A stretch of DNA of 64,000 nucleotides from an uncultured Lachnospiraceae bacterium (GTDB lineage: Bacteria; Bacillota; Clostridia; Lachnospirales; Lachnospiraceae): the NCBI GenBank assembly GCA_900546325.1, contig URCR01000007.1, positions 1 through 64,000 of the forward strand, given 5' to 3'. How positions within the stretch are numbered: the stretch's first letter is position 1; the number at the start of each line of letters is the position of its first letter. The translations under genes were made by a program, and so were the position numbers. This document shows, in pieces, positions 45,916-53,819 of this stretch. Below the pieces are notes generated by a model. The model was not told the DNA's origin. It made no database searches and saw nothing but the letters and a program-made list of their open reading frames with translations.

Positions 45916-47682
45916 TTATGCGTTCTTTTCCATAATACGGTCATAAAATTTGTCGATGTCCTTCATATAGTCATCAAACATTTCCAGTTTATCATTTGGA
46001 ACATCATATTTGATCGCAATCACACGCTCAAAGATGTTCTCTTCTTTTAATACAGAAACAGGCATTCCCATCGTGATCAATGCTTTTGATTTCTCATACA
46101 AATACAAAATGACTTCCATCATTTTGAACTGCTTCTCCAAAGAGACACAAGTATCATCTGCATGGAATGCATTCTGCTGCAGGAATCCGAGACGGATTAC
46201 CTTGGCAATCTCCAATACCAGTTTCTGGTCATCCGGAAGTACATCACTACCGATCAGTTTTACGATTTCCATAAGGCTGCTCTCCTGATTCAGAAGCGCC
46301 ATCATCTGATTACGGTAATCGATAAATTTATCGGAAACGTTCTTTGCGTACCATGGAGCCAGATCCATCAAATACTCACTGTAACTTGTCAGCCAGTGAA
46401 TCGCCGGGAAATGTCTGGAGTATGCAAGACTCTTATCCAGCCCCCAGAAGCAGCGGACGAATCTCTTTGTGTTCTGTGTAACCGGCTCGGAGAAATCTCC
46501 ACCTTGCGGAGATACCGCACCGATAATCGATACCGAACCATCTGTTCCGTTCAGATTGTGCATCATTCCTGCACGTTCATAGAACGCAGACAATCTGGAT
46601 GCCAGATAAGCCGGGAATCCTTCTTCTGCCGGCATCTCTTCAAGACGTCCCGACAGTTCTCGCAGCGCCTCAGCCCAGCGGGAGGTGGAGTCTGCCATGA
46701 TCGCTACATCATATCCCATATCGCGGTAGTATTCTGCAAGTGTCAGTCCCGCATACAAGCTCGCTTCACGAGCAGCAACCGGCATGTTGGATGTATTTGC
46801 GATCAGTGCTGTTCTGTCCATCAGCGGATTTCCTGATTTCGGGTCAACCAGCTGTGTGAACTCTTCCAGTACCTGTGTCATCTCGTTTCCACGTTCTCCG
46901 CAGCCGATGTAGATGATAATATCGGCATCGGACCATTTTGCGATCTGGTGCTGTGTCATCGTTTTTCCTGTACCAAATCCTCCCGGTACACAGGCTGTTC
47001 CGCCTTTTGCGATCGGGAACATTGTATCAAGGATACGCTGTCCTGTGACAAGCGGCTTTGATGCCGGAAATCTCTGGCTTGTCGGCCGCGGCACACGGAT
47101 CGGCCATTTCTGTGTCATTGTAAGATGGATCGTCTTCCCGCTTTCCAGTTCTACCGTCACGATCGGCTCATTGATCGTATATTCACCGTCCGGCACTACT
47201 TTTGTGATGATTCCGCTGATATTCGGAGGTACCATACATTTATGGACGATCGCCGTTGTCTCCGGAACTTCCGCGATGATATGTCCGCCGTGAACCTCAT
47301 CCCCGACAGAGACCGTCATATGTGTCTTCCATTTTTTTGTTGTATCCAGAGAGTCTACGCTGACACCTCTGTTGATATATGCGCCGGAACCCTCCGCGAT
47401 ACGCTCCAGCGGTCTTTCAATTCCGTCAAAAATGTTGTTCAGGATTCCCGGTGCCAGTGTGACGGAGATCGCATCTCCGCTCGCCTCTACCGTCTCTCCC
47501 GGTCTGAGTCCGGTTGTCTCCTCAAATACCTGGATCGTTGTCCGGTCTTTATCGAGGGCAATTACCTCTCCGACAAGGCGTTCCTTTCCAACATATACCA
47601 TTTCCGACATCTTAAATCCGGTGTTTCCCTTCAGATAAACAACCGGACCATTGATACCGTAAATCTTCCCTGTTCTAATCAT
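45916..47682 (-). CDS. ntpA: V-type ATPase catalytic subunit A
   Basis: A 588-residue catalytic subunit. The P-loop is GGFGTGKTMTQHQ near residue 232, in place of the usual GPFGSGKT; Gly and Thr here are conservative. The catalytic GERGNEM motif follows near 260. The long insert typical of V-type A subunits (about residues 110-200, GGHIIAEVPETTAIVHKCMV) is present. It overlaps the E subunit gene by eight bases. Without a nearby proton- or sodium-specific partner, ion choice must be read from subunit K. Confidence 0.97.
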   Translation of the reverse strand: MIRTGKIYGINGPVVYLKGNTGFKMSEMVYVGKERLVGEVIALDKDRTTIQVFEETTGLRPGETVEASGDAISVTLAPGILNNIFDGIERPLERIAEGSGAYINRGVSVDSLDTTKKWKTHMTVSVGDEVHGGHIIAEVPETTAIVHKCMVPPNISGIITKVVPDGEYTINEPIVTVELESGKTIHLTMTQKWPIRVPRPTSQRFPASKPLVTGQRILDTMFPIAKGGTACVPGGFGTGKTMTQHQIAKWSDADIIIYIGCGERGNEMTQVLEEFTQLVDPKSGNPLMDRTALIANTSNMPVAAREASLYAGLTLAEYYRDMGYDVAIMADSTSRWAEALRELSGRLEEMPAEEGFPAYLASRLSAFYERAGMMHNLNGTDGSVSIIGAVSPQGGDFSEPVTQNTKRFVRCFWGLDKSLAYSRHFPAIHWLTSYSEYLMDLAPWYAKNVSDKFIDYRNQMMALLNQESSLMEIVKLIGSDVLPDDQKLVLEIAKVIRLGFLQQNAFHADDTCVSLEKQFKMMEVILYLYEKSKALITMGMPVSVLKEENIFERVIAIKYDVPNDKLEMFDDYMKDIDKFYDRIMEKNA

Positions 47683-48262
47683 GTTCTTTCCCTCCTAAAA
47701 ATAGGAACTTCTCATATTCTTCTGCAAGAGATGCCTTGAAGGAGTGGTCGATCAGAATGTTCTTCGCATGTACGACTGCCCGGATTCCTCCGACAAAGTC
47801 TTCTTTGCTGACCGTCAGAGCAGCTCCTGTGCGCTCTTCCAATTCTGTCTTTTTATCTTCATCCGTAGGATTAATATAAATGGTCACCTGTTCTCCATTG
47901 GCAAATGCCATCGCTTTATTGATGTACGTGGACAAAAGCTCCTTATAAGCGTCTGTCTGCATATATTCATCCACAAGAACATGTACTCTGCGAAACAGTC
48001 TGTTCTTTAACTCTGTCTGGCATTTTCCCTGCTCACGTTTCAGATCAATCTGGGATTTTGCCATGGCTTTGTTGACCTCATGCTTTGCATTTGCCGTCTC
48101 CGCCTTCAGCTTCAGCTCTGCCTGTCTGAGCGCAGTTTCTGTATGCTCTTTATAAAGTTTTTCAAGCGCTTCTTTGTGATTCTGAATAATTTGATTTCCG
48201 TGGGCTCTTGCCTCTTCCATTGAAGCTGCCTGCAAGTTTTCAATTTTTTCTTCTAAAGTCAT
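47675..48262 (-). CDS. ntpE: V-type ATPase subunit E
   Basis: A 195-residue peripheral stalk subunit. The first 100 residues are a long charged helix (IENLQAASMEEARAHGNQII, then QNHKEALEKLYKEH), and the C-terminal part is the globular domain that binds V1 (DFVGGIRAVVHAKNILIDHS). It follows the F subunit gene by 19 bases. Together with the 103-residue helical protein it should form the stalk heterodimer. Confidence 0.9.
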   Translation of the reverse strand: MTLEEKIENLQAASMEEARAHGNQIIQNHKEALEKLYKEHTETALRQAELKLKAETANAKHEVNKAMAKSQIDLKREQGKCQTELKNRLFRRVHVLVDEYMQTDAYKELLSTYINKAMAFANGEQVTIYINPTDEDKKTELEERTGAALTVSKEDFVGGIRAVVHAKNILIDHSFKASLAEEYEKFLFLGGKEHD

Positions 48263-48281
48263 GTCATCGCCCTCTGTTTCA

Positions 48282-48590
48282 TTATAGTTTCAGCCCGATG
48301 GCTTCGTTTACATAGGATGTGATAAAGTCTTTTTTACGGCCGGTTCCGTGCCTGTCAGGGATCTCTACGAGCAGAGGCATTTTTCTTTTCAGTTTAATGT
48401 CATCAATGATCTCCGGGAATTCCCGTCCAAATTTCTCAGTAAGAAGAACAATTCCTACTTCTTTGTCTTTGATGACATTCTGAAGCGCCTCATAGAGTTC
48501 GCCGCGCTCGTGCACGACGACTCCGTCTACTCCCGCAAGACGCATCCCTGTATAGGTATCTACATTATCACTGATCAAATACATCTTCAT
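48282..48590 (-). CDS. ntpG: V-type ATPase subunit F
   Basis: A 102-residue central-stalk subunit with a Rossmann-like fold (MKMYLISDNVDTYTGMRLAG, later VGIVLLTEKFG). The C-terminal helix DFITSYVNEAIGLKL contacts subunit D. It is called NtpG in Enterococcus. It starts four bases after the K subunit gene. Family and length fit well; regulatory action on ATP hydrolysis is known for relatives. Confidence 0.9.
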   Translation of the reverse strand: MKMYLISDNVDTYTGMRLAGVDGVVVHERGELYEALQNVIKDKEVGIVLLTEKFGREFPEIIDDIKLKRKMPLLVEIPDRHGTGRKKDFITSYVNEAIGLKL

Positions 48591-48594
48591 CGGC

Positions 48595-49026
48595 TTATAA
48601 TTTACCTAAGATCATGAAGGAGATGATCAGACCATAGAGGCAGACACCTTCTGCAAGACCTACGAAGATCAGTGATTTACCAAGTACGCTAGAGTCTTCA
48701 CTGATTGCTCCAAGAGCAGCACTAGCGGCACTGGCAACGGCGATACCACCACCGATACATGATAAACCGGTAACAAGAGCGGCAGCGATATATCCAAGAC
48801 CTGTTGCTAAAGAAGAAGAGGCTGTTGCAGCTTCTGCAGCATGTACGTTGCCTCCGAACATCATGATTGATGCAACAAGAAACGCTCCAAAGTAGAAGAA
48901 TGCGTTTGTACCAATTGCTTTTTTGTAACGTTTCTTGCTTTTCTCTCCAAGCAGATAGTATCCGAATGGAAGAATAATGCTCAATACTAAAGTTGCGATC
49001 AGAATTAATTTTGTTGCTAATGTCAT
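48595..49026 (-). CDS. ntpK: V-type ATPase subunit K (rotor ring)
   Basis: A 143-residue rotor protein. The C-terminal hairpin holds the single ion-binding Glu in VGLAEGVCLYG. The first hairpin (about residues 6-60) ends in NVHAAEA, a plausible signal-peptidase site; similar to the Thermus rotor protein, whose N-terminus is thought to be removed. In the Enterococcus sodium-type K, a Gln lies four residues into the GIAQG loop; here the matching region reads CIGGGIA without Gln. So a sodium site is not evident. That contrasts with the F-type c subunit in this window. Confidence 0.88.
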   Translation of the reverse strand: MTLATKLILIATLVLSIILPFGYYLLGEKSKKRYKKAIGTNAFFYFGAFLVASIMMFGGNVHAAEAATASSSLATGLGYIAAALVTGLSCIGGGIAVASAASAALGAISEDSSVLGKSLIFVGLAEGVCLYGLIISFMILGKL

Positions 49027-49052
49027 AATAATAGCCTCCTAATGAAATTTTC

Positions 49053-50984
49053 CTATTTTTTCTTAATGATTTTATATGGTTTGAATTCTCGCCCATTTCC
49101 TTTATAAAAACGGCTGAACATCTCATAGTATTCCAGACGCAGTACCTGAATCCCTACGATCAGCCCTTCCATTCCGCATACGAACAGGTTGCCGAGCACA
49201 ACTACGATCCAATTCGGTGTTCCGGATTCTGCTCCTGCAAGCATCAGAACAACTTCCATCATAGCTGCATGACTGACAGCAAACGCTCCGATACGGACAA
49301 AGGATAATGTATTTGAGAAATAACTCAACAAGGTTTCAAATAATTCAAAAAATCCTTGTACAAAGAACATGACTTTCCCTTCCGTCATCTTCTCGGTATT
49401 TTTTTCAATTTTTTTCGCCAGAGGCTCTTTAAATACCATAAGAATCAAAGGTACTCCAAACATAACAGCCATTACAATCCCTGCCGGTGTGTTGTGTCCT
49501 GTCATAAACAGAACAAGAACAGCTGTCACAGATCCGTAAAATACAAGTCCTGCAAATCCGTTTGCATCGAACCATGCATTTTCCACATCATGTGCCCTGA
49601 GTGCGTTGATAATATGAAATATCATGGATAACAGGATAATTCCCATACCGAATGCAACCGCAATGATAAATACGGTGTTCAACTTGCCGATGAACGGCAG
49701 GTTTGTCATGTGGGAAATCGGCCTCAGCCATCTCGCCTCAATAATATCTTCAAATCCAAAAACACTTCCGAACATCCAGCCAAAGAACGTTGAAAACAGT
49801 CCCGCAACAGAAACGATGCCTGCAAGGTTCAGCTTTTTCCATTTATAAAGTACAGCACCTCCGATAAACAGGCAGAGTCCCTGTCCCACATCTCCGAACA
49901 TCGCTCCGAAAATAAATGTGTAAGTCAGTGCCACGAAAATTGTCGGGTCCATCTCATTATGCGCCGGAAGCCCGTACATCTTGATAAACATTTCAAATGG
50001 CTTGAAGATCTTTGGATTTTCAAGCTTTGTAGGCGGTGCTCCAAAATATCCCGAATTGTCTTCCTCGATAAATATAAAGATATTCGGGTCATTCTTGACA
50101 TCTTTTAACAGAGAATCCACATCTTTCTCTGACATCCACCCGCAAAGAATATAGAAATCATCATGCTGGTCTTCCACACAGGCTGCAACCTTACGGACAT
50201 CGAAATTCTCACACAGCATCTCAAGTCTGTCTCTCGCCGCCAGAAGCTTGTCTGCTCTTTTGGCCATCGCCGCTGCGATCTCACCATCGATTCCGTTGAT
50301 TCTGGCTGTGATCTCTTCGATCTCCCGCTCCAGCTTTTGATATGCCTCCTCTGTGTTTCCCTGATATTCATCCGGGAGATAGATCCGCTCAAAATGAAGC
50401 GACTGGAAGATCGAATCTGTTTTATCCGCCGCTCTATTTGCCACAAAGTAGACTCCGTACACATAGCTGTCGTCTTTTCCACCTTCAACGAACAGCGCGT
50501 CCATATCACTGTAGACATATTTTTCGAGACGATGGTAGTAATCTACCGGAACTCTTCCAAACCGGAACTTGATGTAGTGGAACTGAAGCACATTGTGCAG
50601 GTTGAAGTCCAGCGAGCGGAAAGGCGCCAGTGTAAGAAGTCTTTCCCGAAGCCTCTCCCTCTCTGCTTTCCAGTCATTTTCCTTCGCGCGCAGTTCCATA
50701 TAATCATGATTCGCGCCGCGTACTGTCTCAAATATCTCTTCAATCGAAAGTTCCGGCTCTCTCTCAGGCTTTTTGTCCTTAATATACGCAGCAAGCTGGT
50801 TCACTTTTTCCAGCGCCTCCCTGTACGGATTGATTTCCGCGAACGGCTGGAGATTGTCCGTCGTCTTCAACTCGGAAAGGGCATTTTCCAGTTGAATTTC
50901 ATATTTCGAAAGATACTGGTCAGTTACACGGTCGATGTCATTTTTCGGTCCTGTAATACTTATGAACTTCATCTTTACTATCAT
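49053..50984 (-). CDS. ntpI: V-type ATPase subunit I
   Basis: A 643-residue stator that carries the ion half-channels, corresponding to the F-type a subunit. Residues 1-330 are cytoplasmic, mostly coiled coil (MKFISITGPKND start, then LENALSELKTTDNLQPFAEI). The remaining half has seven or so membrane helices, with the conserved LLSYFSNTLSFVRIGAFAVS region near residue 550 holding the key arginine. I choose the ATG at 50984, which overlaps the C subunit stop as ATGA; an upstream reading to 51047 only adds antisense of that gene. Confidence 0.93.
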   Translation of the reverse strand: MIVKMKFISITGPKNDIDRVTDQYLSKYEIQLENALSELKTTDNLQPFAEINPYREALEKVNQLAAYIKDKKPEREPELSIEEIFETVRGANHDYMELRAKENDWKAERERLRERLLTLAPFRSLDFNLHNVLQFHYIKFRFGRVPVDYYHRLEKYVYSDMDALFVEGGKDDSYVYGVYFVANRAADKTDSIFQSLHFERIYLPDEYQGNTEEAYQKLEREIEEITARINGIDGEIAAAMAKRADKLLAARDRLEMLCENFDVRKVAACVEDQHDDFYILCGWMSEKDVDSLLKDVKNDPNIFIFIEEDNSGYFGAPPTKLENPKIFKPFEMFIKMYGLPAHNEMDPTIFVALTYTFIFGAMFGDVGQGLCLFIGGAVLYKWKKLNLAGIVSVAGLFSTFFGWMFGSVFGFEDIIEARWLRPISHMTNLPFIGKLNTVFIIAVAFGMGIILLSMIFHIINALRAHDVENAWFDANGFAGLVFYGSVTAVLVLFMTGHNTPAGIVMAVMFGVPLILMVFKEPLAKKIEKNTEKMTEGKVMFFVQGFFELFETLLSYFSNTLSFVRIGAFAVSHAAMMEVVLMLAGAESGTPNWIVVVLGNLFVCGMEGLIVGIQVLRLEYYEMFSRFYKGNGREFKPYKIIKKK

Positions 50985-52030
50985 TTCTGTATAACACCCC
51001 CTGTATAATCTAATGTTTCTTTCGGCGTCAATCCATAACGGATACATTCTAATGTACTGGTCAATCGCTTAATTTCCTCTTCTTTTAAGAAAAGGTATGT
51101 GTTAATTGAAGCAATGGAATATGGATTCCGTCTCTCATCCACAGCATACAATCTGTGAACGCATTCAAAATAAACTCTCTCTATCGTATGACTGTCGTCA
51201 AAGTCATACTTCTTTAGATAATAAGTAGCGGCAGCATGTGCAGCGAACTCATCGGCCGTCACTGTCTCTACCAGTTCTTTCATCGTATCACGATGAATCT
51301 TGTAATGAATCGGTATGATCATCGAATAGATATCTGCCGGCTGCATGTTAAAATACTTTTTCGCCCGATAGATCCACTGAAGATTCAGCAGGTCGATCTT
51401 AGAACCGATATCTCTTGTAAAGATCTCCAATTCACCTTTTTTCAGAACTTTCTTTTTTTCTTTCCACAGCGTTGTGTAATAATACAAATCCAGTGCGAGA
51501 TCATAGTCGAACAGCGTAGATGCATTCGAGTCTCTCAGCTTCTTGAGTGGTTCATAGTACTCCGTTCCTTTCAGGTTGTCTACAAACTCTTCGATCGTTC
51601 TGGAAGTGATCAGTTTCTCAATAGAAATCTGTGAATATCTGTCAAAAAAGGTCCGCTTATAATTCAGATCAAATGGCTGTTCATAATGATTGAAAATAAT
51701 TCTCAGACAATAATTGATCAGATCGACTTCATATCGCTTTAAATACATTTTCAGGAATTTCCGCACCTCGACGCCCGAAAAACGATAAAGTTTCGAGTAA
51801 TCCTGATAAAGCGACTGAACCAGAATTTTCTCCACGTCTCCGCGGTGGAGTTTATTCTCATCGATCTGGGCAAAATCATCTGCATATGCCGGGTTTCTCT
51901 TCAGATAAGCGACTACTTCCGGTACATTGTGGAGCGCTGATATTTCCTCGAAATTCTTTTCTGACAAGAGCTTTGATCTCATCGCACGTATTTTTGTAGT
52001 GATCCCACTGTATACAAGCAAATTTCCCAT
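50981..52030 (-). CDS. ntpC: V-type ATPase subunit C (V0 d type)
   Basis: A 349-residue subunit that bridges the rotor ring to the central stalk. It is almost entirely helical (LLVYSGITTKIRAMRSKLLS, then EKNFEEISALHNVPEVVAYL) with repeated V0D/AC39 motifs (YLKKYDFDDSHTIERVYFEC). It sits between the small helical gene (three-base gap) and subunit I. The order G-like, C, I, K, F, E, A, B, D is a known clostridial arrangement, differing from Enterococcus. Confidence 0.92.
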   Translation of the reverse strand: MGNLLVYSGITTKIRAMRSKLLSEKNFEEISALHNVPEVVAYLKRNPAYADDFAQIDENKLHRGDVEKILVQSLYQDYSKLYRFSGVEVRKFLKMYLKRYEVDLINYCLRIIFNHYEQPFDLNYKRTFFDRYSQISIEKLITSRTIEEFVDNLKGTEYYEPLKKLRDSNASTLFDYDLALDLYYYTTLWKEKKKVLKKGELEIFTRDIGSKIDLLNLQWIYRAKKYFNMQPADIYSMIIPIHYKIHRDTMKELVETVTADEFAAHAAATYYLKKYDFDDSHTIERVYFECVHRLYAVDERRNPYSIASINTYLFLKEEEIKRLTSTLECIRYGLTPKETLDYTGGVIQK

Positions 52031-52033
52031 GTC

Positions 52034-52345
52034 TTATACCTCGGTTATACGTTTAATGATCTCCTGCGCGTAGCGCTCATGTTCCAGCTCATACTCTCTC
52101 CTATATGCATTGATCATCTCAGCATTCTCTTCCCTGAGCCGTTCCAGCTCAGAATCCATGCTTCCCTGCATACCGGCGCGTATTTCATTCAGCTTCTTTT
52201 CTGTATCCGCAGCAAGTTCCCGGTCAAAATTTTCCGTCTTTTCCTTCATCTGCTCATCGAGTACCTGTTTCTGTTCCTCTGCATGCTGCACGATAAGTTC
52301 TGCTGCAGATTCCACTTCTGACAGTTTGCTAATAATCGAATCCAT
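52034..52345 (-). CDS. ntpF: V-type ATPase G/H-like stalk subunit
   Basis: A 103-residue protein, wholly helical and charged (ELIVQHAEEQKQVLDEQMKE, later ELERLREENAEMINAYRREY), with the heptad look of the peripheral stalk G/H subunit that pairs with E. It is the first gene of the operon. AGGGAGG is 12 bases before the ATG. Sequence identity in this family is low, so the call rests on position, size and coiled-coil character. Confidence 0.75.
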   Translation of the reverse strand: MDSIISKLSEVESAAELIVQHAEEQKQVLDEQMKEKTENFDRELAADTEKKLNEIRAGMQGSMDSELERLREENAEMINAYRREYELEHERYAQEIIKRITEV

Positions 52346-52494
52346 ACTCAGTCTCTGCCTCCCTTTCCATGTTTTTATCTGCTATATTAGCATACTCTCA
52401 TTTTCCAAAATGTCTATCGTGAAAATAGCCAAATTTATATTTTTTTGAAAATTTTCTTTTGTACATTTTCACATCGCCTTTCTCTTTGTTTTCT

Positions 52495-52522
52495 TTGCAT
52501 TTTGATGTAAAGATGGTATAAT
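52495..52522 (+). promoter_or_regulatory. Promoter of trmB
   Basis: TTGCAT at 52495-52500, 16 bases, TATAAT at 52517-52522; about 45 bases before the start. Confidence 0.65.
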
Positions 52523-52565
52523 AAAATCCGATTTCAACAATAACCCAAAAGGAGAACAGATACCT

Positions 52566-53216
52566 ATGAGACTTAGAAATATACCACATGCAGACGATGT
52601 GATCTTGGCACATCCTGCTGCGATCAAAAATGAGACAGAACAGAAGGGACACTGGCACGAACTCTTCGGAAACAGCCAGCCGGTCCACATCGAGATCGGT
52701 ATGGGGAAGGGACAGTTTCTGCTTGCCCTCGCAAAGAAAAATCCAGGGATCAACTACATCGGAATCGAACGTTACTCCAGCGTTCTTTTGCGCGCCCTCG
52801 AGAAGCTCGACTCTGAAGAATACAAGGAACTGACCAACATCCGCTTCATCTGCATGGATGCCGCTGCTATCGCCGATGTGTTCGAAAAAGGGGAAGTTGC
52901 AAAGATTTACTTAAACTTCTCAGATCCGTGGCCAAAAGCACGCCATGCCAGAAGAAGGCTGACTTCCAAAGAGTTTTTCGCCCGCTATGACAAAGTGCTC
53001 GCGGCAGACGGCACCGTAGAATTCAAGACAGACAACCGCCCGCTTTTTGATTTTTCTTTGGAGCAGGTAGTGGAAGCCGGCTGGACATTAGATGCCAGCA
53101 CATTCGATCTTCATCATGATCCTGTCATGAATGCAGGAAATGTGATGACCGAATATGAGCAGAAGTTCTCATCGGTGGGCAACCCGATCCACAAACTGAT
53201 CGCGTCGCGCGGTTAA
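52566..53216 (+). CDS. trmB: tRNA (guanine-N7-)-methyltransferase (TrmB)
   Basis: A 216-residue Rossmann-fold enzyme that methylates G46 in the variable loop of tRNAs. The SAM-binding strand HIEIGMGKGQFLLALAKKNP is at about residues 44-63. The YLNFSDPWPKARHARRRLTS motif near 119 is diagnostic of TrmB (SDPWPK-H...RR). The EFKTDNRPLFD segment that follows is also conserved. AAAAGGAG is 10 bases before the ATG. It is a plus-strand gene and precedes the thioredoxin region. Confidence 0.96.
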   Translation: MRLRNIPHADDVILAHPAAIKNETEQKGHWHELFGNSQPVHIEIGMGKGQFLLALAKKNPGINYIGIERYSSVLLRALEKLDSEEYKELTNIRFICMDAAAIADVFEKGEVAKIYLNFSDPWPKARHARRRLTSKEFFARYDKVLAADGTVEFKTDNRPLFDFSLEQVVEAGWTLDASTFDLHHDPVMNAGNVMTEYEQKFSSVGNPIHKLIASRG

Positions 53217-53331
53217 TCCGCTTTTGAATCAACTGCAGCAGCTTCCGGTCAATCCGTTTTTCGCGGCGCAGGCGCTTCAGAGTTCCATCTTGCTTTCCAA
53301 TGCATATAGTAAGAAGAAAAGGGGTCTTTTT

Positions 53332-53505
53332 ATGAAATGCTGTGACCGTATGAAGTGCAGAATGAACTGTTGTCTGTATGACAGACCATTTCTGAAACAA
53401 AAACTCTGCACAATCCGCAGATCCTGCGCAGAGGTGTATCAGATTTTAAATGCAAGGTGCAGGTGCCCTGGAGGTGATTCGCATGGCTGCTGCTCTCGAA
53501 AGTAA
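53332..53505 (+). CDS. Possible small cysteine-rich protein
   Basis: A 57-residue frame with ten cysteines (for example MKCCDRMKCRMNCCLYDRPF). AAAAGGGG lies eight bases before this ATG. It overlaps the thioredoxin start by 23 bases. The dense cysteines next to a thioredoxin gene are suggestive, but the frame could be chance; a longer reading from 53224 has no ribosome binding site. Confidence 0.3.
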   Translation: MKCCDRMKCRMNCCLYDRPFLKQKLCTIRRSCAEVYQILNARCRCPGGDSHGCCSRK

Positions 53506-53803
53506 CTTTTTCCGCTCGCATATTCTGGAGGAAGAACAACCTGTTCTTGTCGTCTTTTTCGCGGCGTGGTGTCCGAAATGCAGTATGATGCTTCCGCTTG
53601 TCGATGAGATTGAGAGAGACTTTACCGGAAGTCTGAAAGTGGTCCGGATTGATACAGAAAAATATGAGAAACTGACAAAGGAATGCGGGATCGAAATCGT
53701 ACCCACATTCCTTCTTTTTTCCCACGGAGAGGCGCTCGGTATTATGAGCGGTATTCTTTCCAGACAAGTCTTAAAGGACCGGATACTGGAAATGCTCTCC
53801 TGA
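53483..53803 (+). CDS. Thioredoxin-like protein
   Basis: A 106-residue thioredoxin-fold protein. The active site is WCPKC (Cys30 and Cys33) instead of the usual WCGPC, which should raise the redox potential toward an oxidant or reductant of another partner. The cis-proline VPTFLLF near residue 75 is present. The start at 53483 is backed by GGAGGTGA, a near-perfect site; an upstream ATG at 53450 has none. It lies between trmB and the glycogen branching gene and converges with the latter. Confidence 0.88.
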   Translation: MAAALESNFFRSHILEEEQPVLVVFFAAWCPKCSMMLPLVDEIERDFTGSLKVVRIDTEKYEKLTKECGIEIVPTFLLFSHGEALGIMSGILSRQVLKDRILEMLS

Positions 53804-53819
53804 AATCTTTCTTAACTTG

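Noticed and set aside
46162..46836. 224-codon plus-strand frame
   Set aside because: Lies wholly inside V-ATPase subunit A on the other strand, no family features.
50163..51008. 281-codon plus-strand frame
   Set aside because: Antisense to subunit I of the V-ATPase.
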